Assembly: GCA_025642065.1 (NCBI GenBank)
Contig: JAODUP010000014.1
Location: 1,275,001 to 1,339,000, forward strand
Reading direction: 5' to 3'
DNA length: 64,000 bases
DNA from: Paralvinella palmiformis
Lineage: Eukaryota > Annelida > Polychaeta > Terebellida > Alvinellidae
A program made the position numbers and the translations under genes. Positions 12,898-24,340 of the stretch are shown here, piece by piece (position 1 is the first letter of the stretch; every line of letters starts with the position of its first letter). The notes below the pieces were generated by a model, which worked only from the letters and a program-made list of their open reading frames with translations, did no database searches and was not told the origin of the DNA.

Positions 12898-12919
12898 AGA
12901 CAGAGAGACAAGACTGACA

Positions 12920-12965
12920 GATAGAGAAGAAGCCCGAGGATTGAGTTACATCAGTTATTACTAAG
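12920..12965 (+). other. Possible non-coding first exon of the inhibitor gene
   Basis: Downstream of the TATA box the sequence ends in a strong splice donor, CTAAG then GTAGGT, at 12965/12966. A matching acceptor TTAAGCAG ends at 13430, 21 bases before the inhibitor start codon. The implied 5' UTR intron is 465 bases. This is inferred from signals only, and the acceptor's pyrimidine tract is weak. Confidence 0.35.
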
Positions 12966-13451
12966 GTAGGTAGACTTTTACTTTTAACACTAATCGATAA
13001 ATAATCAACAATATTCTATAATGCGAATATCAGCAGTAAAGATACGTGCTTTTGGCTTTGAAAATTATATAAGCTCCACAAAGAAGAGGAAATCTTAAAG
13101 TCATATTTAGCTTAATTCTATTCAGCACTATGTTTACGGTCACCATACTCACTATCTATCAATCGATAAGTCTTGAAACATGTTATGTAAATGCACCCAG
13201 CGTTTGGATTTTCTGATTCCAAATCGTATTTAGACAAAGTGTTACTGTTATATATTTCAACGTTTGATTCCATTGATGGCAAAACTTCATATTGGTTTAT
13301 ATGTATTTATATGTATTTGTATTTATGTTGCTACGGAATATTTTCATCCGTTTCGAATACTTTAAACATATCTGTCCCATGTCTGTTATAATTTGTACTA
13401 TATAAGAGATTTTCGTGTCACGTTAAGCAGATCGAGAAGAAACCTATAATA

Positions 13452-14193
13452 ATGGCAGAAGACAAGACATCATGGCCTGACTTAGTCGGCAAGGTAAATG
13501 TTATGTTCATAGTTCTGTTTGAATAATAATAATAATAATATGGAACAATAAGTGCAATGCAGAATTCATTACGCACGTTCATCAGATCCAGTGTATACAA
13601 TAAAGAAACAATGTTGTTTTTGATTTAATAGATAGTCAATAGTCAAACATTTGTAACATTTCCTGTAATAATTATGGCACATTCATAGTATTAATGTTAT
13701 GCTCTTCATTCAATTTTTGTATTCCATTTCTCAGCCCAAAGAAGAGGCCGAAGCTAAAATTAAAGCTGATAGGGCAGATGTCTCAGTAAGTAGTAATTCA
13801 AATAATAGAAAGTTTCTTATAACACACATAATTATATCGCGAGACATCGATTATTATTAAATATCGGTCATACAAGCCAATCATCCCTGAATTATCATCC
13901 TCTATTGAGATAAAAAGTTATATTCGAGGTCTGCGCAATTATGTAATTTTAGCATGTAATTAACTTAGAAAATAGACTGCCTTAATGATTAAAAATGAGA
14001 AGGACTAACATAAAATCAATCAATATTCTGATTACTAACAACAGTAATAATTAGGTAATAATCGTGTATACATTAATTGCAGGTGGAATTTCTTGAAGAA
14101 GGGTCGATGGTGTCGCAAGACTTCAAGAAAAATCGTGTCCGAGTGTTCTTTAAGTCAGATGGTACCGTGGCCCAGACACCGAAGGCCGGATAA
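13452..14193 (+). CDS. Potato inhibitor I family serine protease inhibitor (eglin/CI-2-like), 3 coding exons
   Basis: The coding exons are 13452-13493 (14 codons), 13735-13785 (17 codons) and 14083-14193 (36 codons plus TAA). They join in phase 0 with canonical borders: GTAAATG..TCTCAG and GTAAGT..TTGCAG. The 67-residue product has the whole fold of the family: a WPDLVGK start (W8), a helix with PKEEAEAKIK, strand VEFL, the exposed inhibitory loop GSMVSQDFKKNRVRVFF, and the C-terminal AQTPKAG, where PRVG or PHVG is usual. The loop-bracing arginines are present (R49, R51). By alignment to eglin c and CI-2 the scissile bond is Q43-D44, so P1 is Gln rather than the usual Leu or Met. There is no Cys and no signal peptide, so it should act in the cytosol unless an upstream exon adds a leader. 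Family members block subtilisin- or chymotrypsin-like proteases; the target here is unknown. Length matches the family (about 65-75 residues). Confidence 0.88.
13525..13540. repeat. Short (AAT)n tract in intron 1
   Basis: AATAATAATAATAATA inside the first coding intron of the inhibitor gene; a simple repeat that does not touch the splice sites. Confidence 0.8.
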
Positions 14194-14569
14194 AGAAGCA
14201 ATGCTCTTTATGGCAGCAATAATTTTAATTTATTTCGTAACCTGGTGAAACTAAGTGTATTTTTCTATCTCGGCGTCATCTCTTTATTGGCTTAAATCGT
14301 TTTTTAAATGAAGTACCTTATAGTGTCTTGAATATGCGTCAACTTTCTAAGATAACGCGGAATAATAATGGCTTCGTCGATTTTCGGAATACGACGCTCC
14401 AGGGGTTTGTTGACATAGGTCGATGTTCTTGAAGTGAAAACTTCATTGATGTAACACTCGCTAGATTTGATGTATTTTAGTTTTAATGACAACGAAGTGG
14501 TTTTTTTTGTTAGTTTAATTAAACATTAGTCCGACCATTGTATTTTATATCGATGCTGTCTTGTGGTCT

Positions 14570-14575
14570 AATAAA
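14570..14575 (+). promoter_or_regulatory. Polyadenylation signal of the inhibitor gene
   Basis: AATAAA 377 bases after the TAA stop, followed by GT/T-rich sequence (GGTTTGATATGTTAC). It is the first canonical AATAAA after the stop and gives a plausible 3' UTR of about 400 bases. Confidence 0.6.
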
Positions 14576-14920
14576 GGTTTGATATGTTACATTGTAAGCT
14601 ATTATATTTATATCAAATGGCCAGTTTTAGTATCGTATTTTATACAATTAATAACACTGTACGTGTATTATAAATTATACCTGAATATTATTATCTGATA
14701 ACAGGCATTATGTAATAAAAATATTATACATTTTTAATATATGTGTTCTCTGATGTCTGCTCATCGGAATGTTTATGTGACAAGTTAAGTAAGAGTTCCA
14801 CAAACACCTTGCTACAGGGATTATGAATGTAGATAACTACTCCACGAGATAGTTTGTTTATATGATATATAAAAGCATATTTAAGGGAGAAAACATAATA
14901 ATATAGAATGACCGCTTATA

Positions 14921-15012
14921 TTAACAACAACAACAACAACAACAATAATAATAATAATAATAATAAAACTAATATTAATAATAATAATAATTATTATTAT
15001 TATTATTATTAA
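14921..15012. repeat. (AAC)n-(AAT)n-(ATT)n compound microsatellite
   Basis: AAC repeats turn into AAT repeats, then a mirrored ATT run (14981-15011), so the AAT and ATT arms could pair as a long AT hairpin. Confidence 0.9.
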
Positions 15013-15530
15013 CAATGATGACAACATTTTTAAAGATTAATATAAAAAACAAAACCATAAAATCTTCACCAAAAAATATATACCGTAAAAAGCATGAACT
15101 AGCTGATCAATGGCTGATCGAACAAAGAAACTTTACACGTGTGAAAAGTTAGTATTTACCTAAAGTACGTTTTAGAATAGTCAGATAATTGCTTTTTATG
15201 ATACATTCTAATCCAAGTTGATATTGGTATCAATAACAACGATATAATAATATGTAAAAAGTGCTCTGTTCTGTATAATACAAAAGGTCAATAAAATATA
15301 AATGCGAACATCCTATTGTTGTCCGTTTGCATAGAATGTGAACAAATATTTCTGTATCACATTCATTAAAACATTACATTAATAAATCTATGAAACACAT
15401 ACTCAAAATTTTAAAACAGATGCCATCTTCTCGGGGGAAAATATATGTACGTCGATGTTTAGTGTGAAATCATTGCCTGATATGTTCAAACATTTGTTTG
15501 TGTGTGTATGTTTGTGTGTGTGTGTAGCCA
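15013..15530. other. AT-rich intergenic DNA, nothing recognised
   Basis: No coding region or repeat boundary seen. Confidence 0.5.
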
Positions 15531-15619
15531 GCCAGCCAGCCAACCAACCAACCAACCAGACAGACAGACAGACAGACACAGACACACGCACACAGAGAGA
15601 GAGAGAGAGAGAGAGAGAC
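15531..15619. repeat. Compound tetranucleotide/dinucleotide microsatellite
   Basis: Successive short arrays of CCAG, CCAA, CAGA, then CA-rich and GA repeats, each unit differing from the previous by one base. It looks like stepwise repeat turnover. Confidence 0.9.
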
Positions 15620-17558
15620 CCTAAATTACTTTGATAATATTTAGCATCTCTATAGGGATAGAGTATCCGAAGTGTTTGATTAGAGCAAGTGTTTGCTGAT
15701 AGCTAACGACCTCACGTCGTATACTAATATATCTCCATTGACTGTCATACTAATATACCTGACGTTATCATATCTACGTTATGAGTGTGGAAGTTTCCAG
15801 TGATTTGATCGGTATATCAACTATTTAGTGGAAAAGTTTCCAGTGCGGTTAACGATAACAGATAGACATTATCTATAACAGGTGTACATTATCTATGTAC
15901 ATTGTTCGACAACATGTTGGCTTACCTGTTGGTCAGTTACCTTTATAGATAACTGATTATTGGAGCTGAAAAAATGACGAGATTTTGCAGTTATCGCATA
16001 TAACTCGTTATCAGGTTATATGCTTTTGAACGAAAATAGAATAATTTCAAACTCCAAAAGTGATTTGTTTAAGCTCTCGTCCTCAGGACACTGATTGATA
16101 ACAACATAATCACTTTATGTTCAAAGTTGTTTTTGTTGTTCTGTTCACATAATTGACAAAACATTATCGATTTTACAACCATTCGATGTTCAGTTAAGCT
16201 AATATCCCCCCCCGGCGCTAAAACACTGAATTCCCTCCCAGGAACAATCGTTCGCCTTTATCAGACACTTACTCATTGTTTAGTAATGGGCATATTGTGT
16301 ATATTGTGTCTATTGTGTGTAATATGCGTATTATGTGTATTGTGTTAATACATTCTTGTTATGTTTTCAGCAGCTGAATGTTTATATTGTTTTCTGTCAC
16401 TCAAAGGACAAAATTAAATTAGCGAAGGATAGAAGTGATAAGTCTAGAGCTGTTCTTCTTAAACTATTTCACCCCAAAATCATATATTAACTCAGTTATT
16501 AAGTGCTTATTTGAACATCCTCAGACGTGTAAAGAAAACTAGGATTGGGGGAAAACATAGACGAATTACTATAAATTAGTAAACAACATTCTTCGATCTT
16601 CCAGTGGCGCCATTAATAAATTTATGATCACAGTAACTCATCTGGTTTCTCCTAAAAAGGTTACATTAGAGTAAGTTATAGAATCCTCTTGCTACTTTGA
16701 AATTAGAAAACGACAAGTAGAGAGAAAAAAGTATATGAAGTTTCCTGCAAGTAAAACAGCGAAACATTTTATGGCAGCAATTGAAATGGTTCAGCCTTCA
16801 TGTTTTGTTTACGCTTTTAGATTCATTCACCCCCATAATAATGCCGTTCGCACATTCATCAGTTTAAGATGCACTGGTCTAGAGGATGGATAGAGTTTTA
16901 TAAGTTTTAGAGCTTACGCAAACCGCGAGGCTTTGTTTGATGCTGGCTTTTGGTACGTCTAACAGATACTATGACACTGTTATGGTATCTTTGATATTTC
17001 GCCGAATCAGATTTTTCGTCGCCCTTAACATAATCAGACACCATAAGAGGCAACCCCCTTTCAAATGTCGTCAACCAAGGCATTAGGCTGGCCAATTGCT
17101 TTTTATTTAAATTATTCATATCAAAATTATTCGACAACCATATCAATATATAGTGTTATTTAAATTAATGGCCTTGTAAGATCTGTTTCAGAAGATGACT
17201 GTATCATTTTCTTATCAATAAATAATTTAATACAATTCTTTCAACATTTAATATATTTATTTAGTTTCTTGTTTCAACTGCTGAAGCATGGAGGAACCTA
17301 AGTTTGGGTCCAATTCTGTTGACATATGAATTCGTTGAGAAAATAAACCAGGTGCATAACATGGATGGAATTTCACGCGATGATGACATAGCACGCTGTT
17401 CCTACTGTCACATATTTTCCCTCAGTGTGGTCAACCGGTTGGCTGGTTAACAACATTTTAACGCTGGGGGTATGTTCAGCAGATTAATAACTGAAATGGA
17501 ATGGCTATATCTGTGCCATAACATGTCACTGTAGACGCTTCGTCATTTTAACCTAATA
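15620..17558. other. Intergenic DNA, nothing firmly recognised
   Basis: A 79-codon minus-strand frame at 16907-17146 has ordinary amino-acid composition but no motif or splice context that I recognise, so it is not called. Homopolymer C near 16207-16214. Confidence 0.45.
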
Positions 17559-17636
17559 AACACACACACGCGCTCACCCTCACACACATACATGCACACA
17601 CACACACACACGTACGCACGCACACACGCACACATA
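17559..17636. repeat. (CA)-rich imperfect microsatellite
   Basis: CACA-rich stretch with CGCA and CATA interruptions. Confidence 0.85.
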
Positions 17637-19297
17637 TAATATTTCAAAAGAGCAGTAGTAAATTACTCAACCATAATTAGAGCTAGCCTCAGGTTTAGTT
17701 GGTATGTAATAATTTTGATTATTTTTGATGGTATTTTTTATTCGATTCAAGATGGTAAAAGTCATATAAGCTCTAAGGTTTTGTTAGATGGGTGTTTCCG
17801 GCTGTAACAAGAAAAAACAAAATTTGATGTATGTTGGTATCTAGCCCCATTTAGCGATTTAAAGTGGAAGCTAGTTTGGAATATTTGGTGATTTATAAAT
17901 ATAAAAAAAGCACAAATCACGATTTCGCAAGAATAAAACATGAAAACTTAATTATCATATGCCCAATTTCAGTGTCGTGTCAAAGGTCAAGCAAATAGGT
18001 TTATTTATATCAAAGTTCAAAACCGAAACAAAGACAAGAACACAAAGGCAGGTCATGGCTTTTTACTAGTCTTAATAAACCGAGATGAATCTTGTTGGAT
18101 CAACGAGTAACTGTAATTAGGTATGGCAATAAGTAATTGTATACAACAGTTTGCAAAAGTACGTATATTGTTTAAAAAATCTATAAAATGGGGTCATTAG
18201 AGTAGAATTGGAGCAACTTGATGTAATTAATTGGTATGCATAGTAATTGCTTCACAAAGTAATTGTTTCGCATATTATTTGTGAGGAAACCGTAATTAGC
18301 AATTATGAAATTATAGATTATCATATTGAAAACTGGAAATATTGATGATCTACTTACACGAATTTTATAGTATATAGCAATCATTTCTCCATCCTCCCCT
18401 GTTCGCATAGGTTGAAACATTCAGTTATCAATTTTTACCAACAAGTTAATCAATATGTAACAAAGGCAATTAATGCAGATCTTTTTTAATTTTAATTTTG
18501 ATCCAATATTTCTGTTTCAAATTATATGTAGTTTTAATATCTCAAATAAGTAGGATATTATGAGTAGGATAATACAAGTTTCTATTAAAATAACTGCTCA
18601 CAATTTCCACATTGTTTTAGGGCAACATCTGTTTCACCTTTTTATTGTTTAACATATTAAAGCATATCTGTATATTACAGCACGTTATGATACTATTTAA
18701 ATACTTGATGATGATGATTATAATAATGGATATTTGGATATCTCTCATAATAATAAAATAGTTTGAAACTGTAGATTTTATACAAATATTTACATTAAAT
18801 TAAATTAATAAATATGCAAATGATGTAATTAAAATATATGATAAATACTACTACTATAATGTAACATCTATTTTGTAATACTTTCGTACCTCCACAAACA
18901 AAATCCTAAGTAAATTATAATTAATAAGTTAGTTCAATGACTTTAACAAAGTACTAGTATATTTTGTTATGGGAATGATTCAAGTTCTAGAACTTTTTTA
19001 TATTTCAAATGGAGACTATAGTAATTGATACTACTGTTATCATCTCAGACTGTTCAATATATTGATGTAATATTTTACTGAAATATCTCGCTTCCATAGT
19101 TTTCCAAAATTTTGAACTAAACAATGATTGATTTGGTTTTGCATTTATATAAATGCTATTAAATATTGAAATAAGCCAATAAACATATAACGTATAGCAC
19201 GCCAACACAAAATGCACATCGTATATGTTCGTCTGTAAGACAAATCTGAATTGCCTATATGATCATTTCCTAGGGAATTGCTTGAAAGTTATATATG
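17637..19297. other. AT-rich intergenic DNA, nothing recognised
   Basis: About 1.7 kb of very AT-rich sequence without recognisable genes, tRNA-like boxes or repeat ends. Confidence 0.5.
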
Positions 19298-20160
19298 TAG
19301 TAATCCAGATCAAAATCCCCCCGGTCAAAAATCCTTCGGTCAAAACCCCTCCAGTCAAAACCCCCCGCATTAAATAGTCAAATTGTAAAAAAACTCTCAT
19401 GTTTGAATTTAGAGCCACTGAAGAGATTAATGTAATTGGGAAGCCTTGGAAAAATCCTTAAATAATAAAATAATAAAGTGAAAGAACTTGAGAGTAATTA
19501 TATAGCAATATTTATAAATTGTGTGATCATAGTTACTGATTAGATAAGCGTAATTGAGAAGCATCCAATGTAGCTACTCATAGTCTATGATCAAATAACT
19601 GAACAGTTTATTTTGAACATCAAGGGAAAGTATATGTAGCAAGTGTCAAATGGAGTGATTTAAATGTGGTTTGGGTGTGACCGATTAATCCTTCATTCTT
19701 ATGACAACTATGGAAGTTATACACAATAATGGCGGTCAAAAGCTTCTGCACTGCACGAAGGATATACGTATACCAAAAAGAACAAGTCTAAATCTACTAT
19801 GCGATCGCAATGCTCTAGGTAATACCGAAGGTGTCGAACGTACCCTAGGTCGGGAGCGCGCCAAACATCTTCCCCCAAATCTATAATCAATTCAAGATGT
19901 AGTTTTTGCCAATAGGCGATGTCGTTTCCGGAATCCAGTACGCGTGGGAAATCGCACTAGATGGACTCGAACCACTAATGGACTTCTTCGGTAACATACA
20001 TCTCTGGTCGGTTTCGCCGTATCCAGCTACCAACACAATCAGATAACACGATTCCACCCGTCAGGATGTGTCGATCGTCTAAAACATTTGCTCCAGAACT
20101 GAGGAATGTCCATGACATCACACCAACGAATGGATCTCGAACCAGTGACATACATGATAT

Positions 20161-20220
20161 GGCGGGAAGTATGACTGGCTTTCGATGTAATGGCACCGGA
20201 ATATTTCTCGGATAGTTCAG
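20161..20220 (+). repeat. Short dispersed repeat shared with 228-287
   Basis: Matches the reverse complement of 228-287 over 60 bases with about six differences. It lies immediately 5' of the endonuclease fragment at 20208 and may be part of the same retrotransposon or of a separate element. Confidence 0.6.
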
Positions 20221-20720
20221 CTATTTTTCAAGGAATTTTCGGGATTTGTTGACTCTCTTGCTACCAAAATTGGCCATCTGTTAATCTTAGGTGATTCCAA
20301 TATACATTGGGATTGCCAGAGGAAAGCAGATATCAAACAACTGGCTGACATTCTTAGATCTGCCAATCTCAGGCAGCATGTCCAAGAAAGAACACACACA
20401 GAGACACAGAAGGTATTGTGAGTAGCTGTGGATCAGGACCAGTTTGTGTGTTCATTATGAAATGTTCAAGGTCAGTAAAATTCTAGTTAAAAATACCCTT
20501 GTCTCTGCTAAATCTGAATATTATAATAAAAAGATCGAAACATCCAAGGGAAATCAAAGGACTGTTTTCAGTGTTGTGAATAAAGTATTACATAAAAGTC
20601 AAACTGTCCTTCCAAATAATATCAACTCAGATAAAGATATGGCCCATTATTTTAATAACTTCTTTTGTCAAAAAATATTAAATATACATAGTGGGTTCCA
20701 GTCCAGCACCTTCTGGTGAT
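20208..20720 (+). pseudogene. Non-LTR retrotransposon fragment: endonuclease core and linker
   Basis: In the plus frame from 20208 the sequence reads FFKEFSGFVDSLATKIG, then HLLILGDSNIHWD, then LRQHVQERTH. This is the GDFNIH-type core of an AP-like endonuclease, with F replaced by S. After a stop and frame change, 20450-20720 continues with LVSAKSEYYNKKIETSKGNQ, then LPNNINSDKDMAHYFNNFF, which is the linker before the RT domain. The RT itself is absent. The order and strand match the parts of relic D. Confidence 0.75.
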
Positions 20721-20929
20721 TTTTTATTTTCATGTTTCATTTGATTTTTATGATTATTGTATTTCTTGTTATTCTAACAAGTCATGCTAATCAATGTGTC
20801 AGAAAATGTTTGAAGGTTTTAGTTTTTTAAATAAAAAAATCAATATAAAAAAAAAAATTGGATTTAATTATTTTTAAATCAGATTTTTTTATTTAACAAA
20901 AACATGATTTTTTTGCAAACCCTACAGGG

Positions 20930-21145
20930 AGATATTAGAAATGCGTCGTCTCTTGACATTTTTTAATCTGTTCTAAAAACACACCTGTTCAAGGTTGCCT
21001 TCACAGATAAATAATAAGTATCTTTTAAATCACTTATAGGGTTTTTACAGACATATTATTTGGGATATTATTATATTACGTATTATTTGTACAGCGCCTT
21101 TGAATGGCTCCTGCTAGTAAGGACGCTTTATTAAATATACCTTAT
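20930..21145 (+). mobile_element. LINE family C 3' end, copy 2
   Basis: About 215 bases match the reverse complement of copy 1 from the IRNSSSL region (here ATTAGAAATGCGTCG) to the terminal GCGCTTTATTAAATATAC (here with GACGC). It retains the TTTTTACAGACATATTATTTGG and GTACAGCGCCTTTGAATGG blocks. The (ATT)n tail is short here (ATTATAATTATTAT). Confidence 0.85.
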
Positions 21146-21420
21146 TATAATTATTATATGTGTAGGCTGAAATAATGCCTTTGACATACTCACCCAACCA
21201 TCTGACGTGCCAGAGACAGTCTTCGAAAAGACCAGGCAATGGCATCCACACTGTTATTGCTAGACAATATGGGTGAGCCTCAGACAGCAAAACGTGTACG
21301 CCATAACACTGTCAATCTGCAGTCTAAGCTCATAAATAGTGTTAAGTCAATGGAGAATACCATCAAAGGCATCGGACACTGCATCAGATGGAAGTCGATC
21401 TAAATGTGATCTAATAAACT

Positions 21421-22130
21421 ATGATCTATGCGATTATTTCTCTGACATGTCGCTGCTGCTTCTATCTTATTCGTGACCTTTGCCGTATTCATCGTTATAT
21501 TTCTCTTTCAGTCGCCAAAACCATAGCTGCATCACTCATTAGTAGTAGGCTTGATTACTGCAACTCTCTTCTTTACAACATTGCATCTAAGGATAATCTA
21601 AAACTTCAATGTGTCCAGAACTGCTTAGCTAGGTTGCCACACACGGTCTCCTCGGTTCTCCCATTCTGTCCCACTTCTGAAATATCTTCACTGCCTCCCT
21701 GTTCAATTTCGCATCATTTTCAAACTTTTCACTATTGTCTATCAAATCCTTTCTTCTGGAAAATCTTCATATCTATTTTCCATGCTTTCTTTAGCACCCA
21801 AGCCCAGAGAGTCCAATTCATCTGGTTTTCACTTGTTGTCTGTTCCTGGTGTTAAAGCTCATACTGGGACTCGTGCATTTTCAGTTGCTGTCCCTACTCT
21901 TTGGAATTCAATCTCTGAAATGTTAAGTCATCAAATAGCAGAGTTTCTTTCCATCACCATTTGAAAACTCACCTTTTCAGACTCGCTTATCCTTCCTAAG
22001 ATTCCTTTCCATCTGATCATTGTTGATGAACTTTGCATTGTACCTGGACTATGAGTTTTCCCAACCCCTTACTAGATGCGCCACTGAGCTCAATTCTTTT
22101 CGAGAATAATGGCGCTATAGAAGTTTTGTA

Positions 22131-22188
<58 letters not shown>

Positions 22189-22190
22189 GT
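21421..22190 (+). pseudogene. Non-LTR retrotransposon RT C-terminal relic with (ATT)n tail
   Basis: Plus-strand frames read RDLCRIHRYISLSVAKTIAA, then SRLDYCNSLLYNIASKDNLK, then (after frame changes) GTRAFSVAVPTLWNSI and a 3' UTR ending in (ATT)n at 22134-22184. This is the standard thumb/C-terminal stretch of CR1/Jockey-type reverse transcriptases. At least two frameshifts separate the blocks. It sits just inside the right inverted array of the 3 kb element. Confidence 0.8.
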
Positions 22191-22294
22191 TATGGGTTTA
22201 TTTTCTAAATAGGTTTTTTTACGGAAAGGAGCTTTGACTGGAGGGGATCTTGACTGAGGGTATTTTGACAGGAGGATATTTTTACCGGTTACTA

Positions 22295-23948
22295 TCAGTA
22301 GAGTGTCTAACATTCAGTTATCAAAAAATAAATAAAAATAATGTCCCTAAAAATGCTCGTTTTCGCGCTGTTTGATACACAGTATACACGTCCAAGTCAA
22401 AATTAAAGTAAGTTATGTCGTTATTATAACATGTTTAATTCTACCAGCTTTGCTATGTATCATTTATAATCTATATTGTTGTCCTCTTATGTAATCCGGT
22501 GAAACGACCTATTAATTCAAACAATGCTGCTTGATGGATTTATACTCCTGGAGTCGTTGGTTACTCCGGCAGGCATCTCCATGGGTATTAAGCTGCGGAC
22601 AGAGTTTTGTCCCATAATATGAGTTATTAGGTTATACTGATATAAGAAAATTGTTGAATGTATAGCTATTATAATCCCGACGTGTCATTCGTAGTATCGG
22701 ATATCTGTCTGAAATCCGCTGTTTTCGACTAGTGGTCAAAAAGATCAAGTGGATAGGCGCTTTAATTTAGGCCTGGATGAACGTTCACTTAGTGATAAAC
22801 GTAACCGTATGAGGATTGAATGTAAACTGTGGTGTCAAAGTAGTTATCGTATGTCTGTAGTAAGTCACCAATGAACCACACTCACGTGTTGTTTGCTACG
22901 AGCTGTGGTATCAAATGGTATGTTTTACGTGCTTCCGCTTTTTTGTACGTAGCCTGCATGTAGCCGCTTTCCTGTGGGCGTGAAATATTTGTTGCCTACA
23001 AAAAGCGAATCAGCTGGACCCAACAGGCTGATGAGTAGCTGACTTATATGTATAAGCCTACTAATCGATAGAAATGACATTTCTGGTTAGAAACATGATA
23101 TTTTTACAATGACGCATCTCCTACCATAATTATTTAAGCTATTTATTTTTATGGTTATGCCTATATTTGGTAATAACATTTAATGATTTACCCATTAAAC
23201 TTAAATTATTTTAATTTTAGCTGTGTGAATAAATATTTATTCTGTATATATGGCCATTAGACTAAACCACACACACACACACACACACACAATAACTAAA
23301 ACCATAATTGATTTACTTAAATGCCGGTATGTTCGCTAGATGGCAGCAATATACGAATACCCATGCTGAGCCCAGAAATCTTCTAACTAATCCATGTGGG
23401 TGAGTGTATCACTAACATGCACGCGCGCGCGAGTGCATACATTCATATACACGTCTGCGTTATTTAGGGATCTACCATTTCAGGGTACCAAGCTTTCCGT
23501 ACACATGCGATTAAAATTTAATTATGGTGATTATTTTGTTATGACTATGATGATGATGATGATGTCGATAATGATATGCAAGATAGAGAGAGACAATGAC
23601 ACACGTGAAGTAAAGCTGAAAACAAGTTTATTCAATAATAATCGGTAGCAAGTGTAAAACGTGCTCAAAACATTGTAACATTGATGTCTTAAAAAGAACC
23701 GTTACCAGCACCTTTGTCCTATACCAATTGATCACAATGTTTCTGGATATCAGCTGTTAGTGAGCCAATTATTTCTATAAACTCTTAACAGCCACAGGAG
23801 CATATATCGAATGAACTATCCCACAGCCATTAGAGAGTCTATCAATCACTAATAGACGTCGTCTTTCACACCATTATGATACTGATATAAGGTCATTGAG
23901 AACATGTACTATATTTGATAATATCTTATTACCGTGATCAGCACCGAT
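22295..23948. other. Intergenic DNA with short (AC)n and GATGAT tracts
   Basis: (AC)n at 23268-23290; ACGCGCGCGCGAG near 23421; GATGAT repeats near 23550-23565. No gene recognised. Confidence 0.5.
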
Positions 23949-24081
<133 letters not shown>

Positions 24082-24274
24082 AAACATCTTTTTTTAATGT
24101 TAGTCAATCGACACAATATTGGCTGATACAACTTTCATACTAAATCAATATTTTTTAAATAAATTTTACATATCAATATTTTACATTGAGATATATGAGG
24201 CCATTATCAGTTTTTAATTCTAAAAGACAGATATTAAATAGAATGCATGCTTGGAATATGTAAAGAGAGAATTA

Positions 24275-24280
24275 TTTATT
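24275..24280 (-). promoter_or_regulatory. Candidate polyadenylation signal of the NHL-like gene
   Basis: AATAAA on the minus strand, about 60 bases past the stop codon of the gene at 24341-26152. A second AATAAA on this strand was not needed to explain the 3' end. Confidence 0.55.
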
Positions 24281-24340
24281 TTTTAAACAGAAAGTATACT
24301 TTTTCCAAGTCACTGGGTAAATCCAGATAATAATTCCGTC

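Larger units (their letters stand above)
19298..22294. mobile_element. ~3 kb element bounded by inverted arrays of a ~15-bp unit
   Basis: At the left end, four head-to-tail units of about 15 bases occupy 19308-19367, for example GGTCAAAACCCCTCC. At the right end, four units in the opposite orientation occupy 22225-22286, for example GGAGGGGATCTTGACT. Outside the arrays, TAGTAA at 19298 mirrors TTACTA at 22289. This is the layout of a DNA transposon or fold-back element with internally repetitive terminal inverted repeats. The interior holds LINE fragments rather than a transposase, so it is either non-autonomous or has been filled by later insertions. No target-site duplication was found, so the outer boundaries are provisional. 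Confidence 0.55.

Noticed and set aside
13399..13406. TATATAAG as the main promoter of the inhibitor gene
   Set aside because: Possible, but it would leave a leader of about 20 bases, and a fuller set of signals lies at 12888-12966; kept only as an alternative.
16907..17146. 79-codon minus-strand frame that looks protein-like in composition
   Set aside because: No known motif, no splice sites matching its ends and no second exon could be found.
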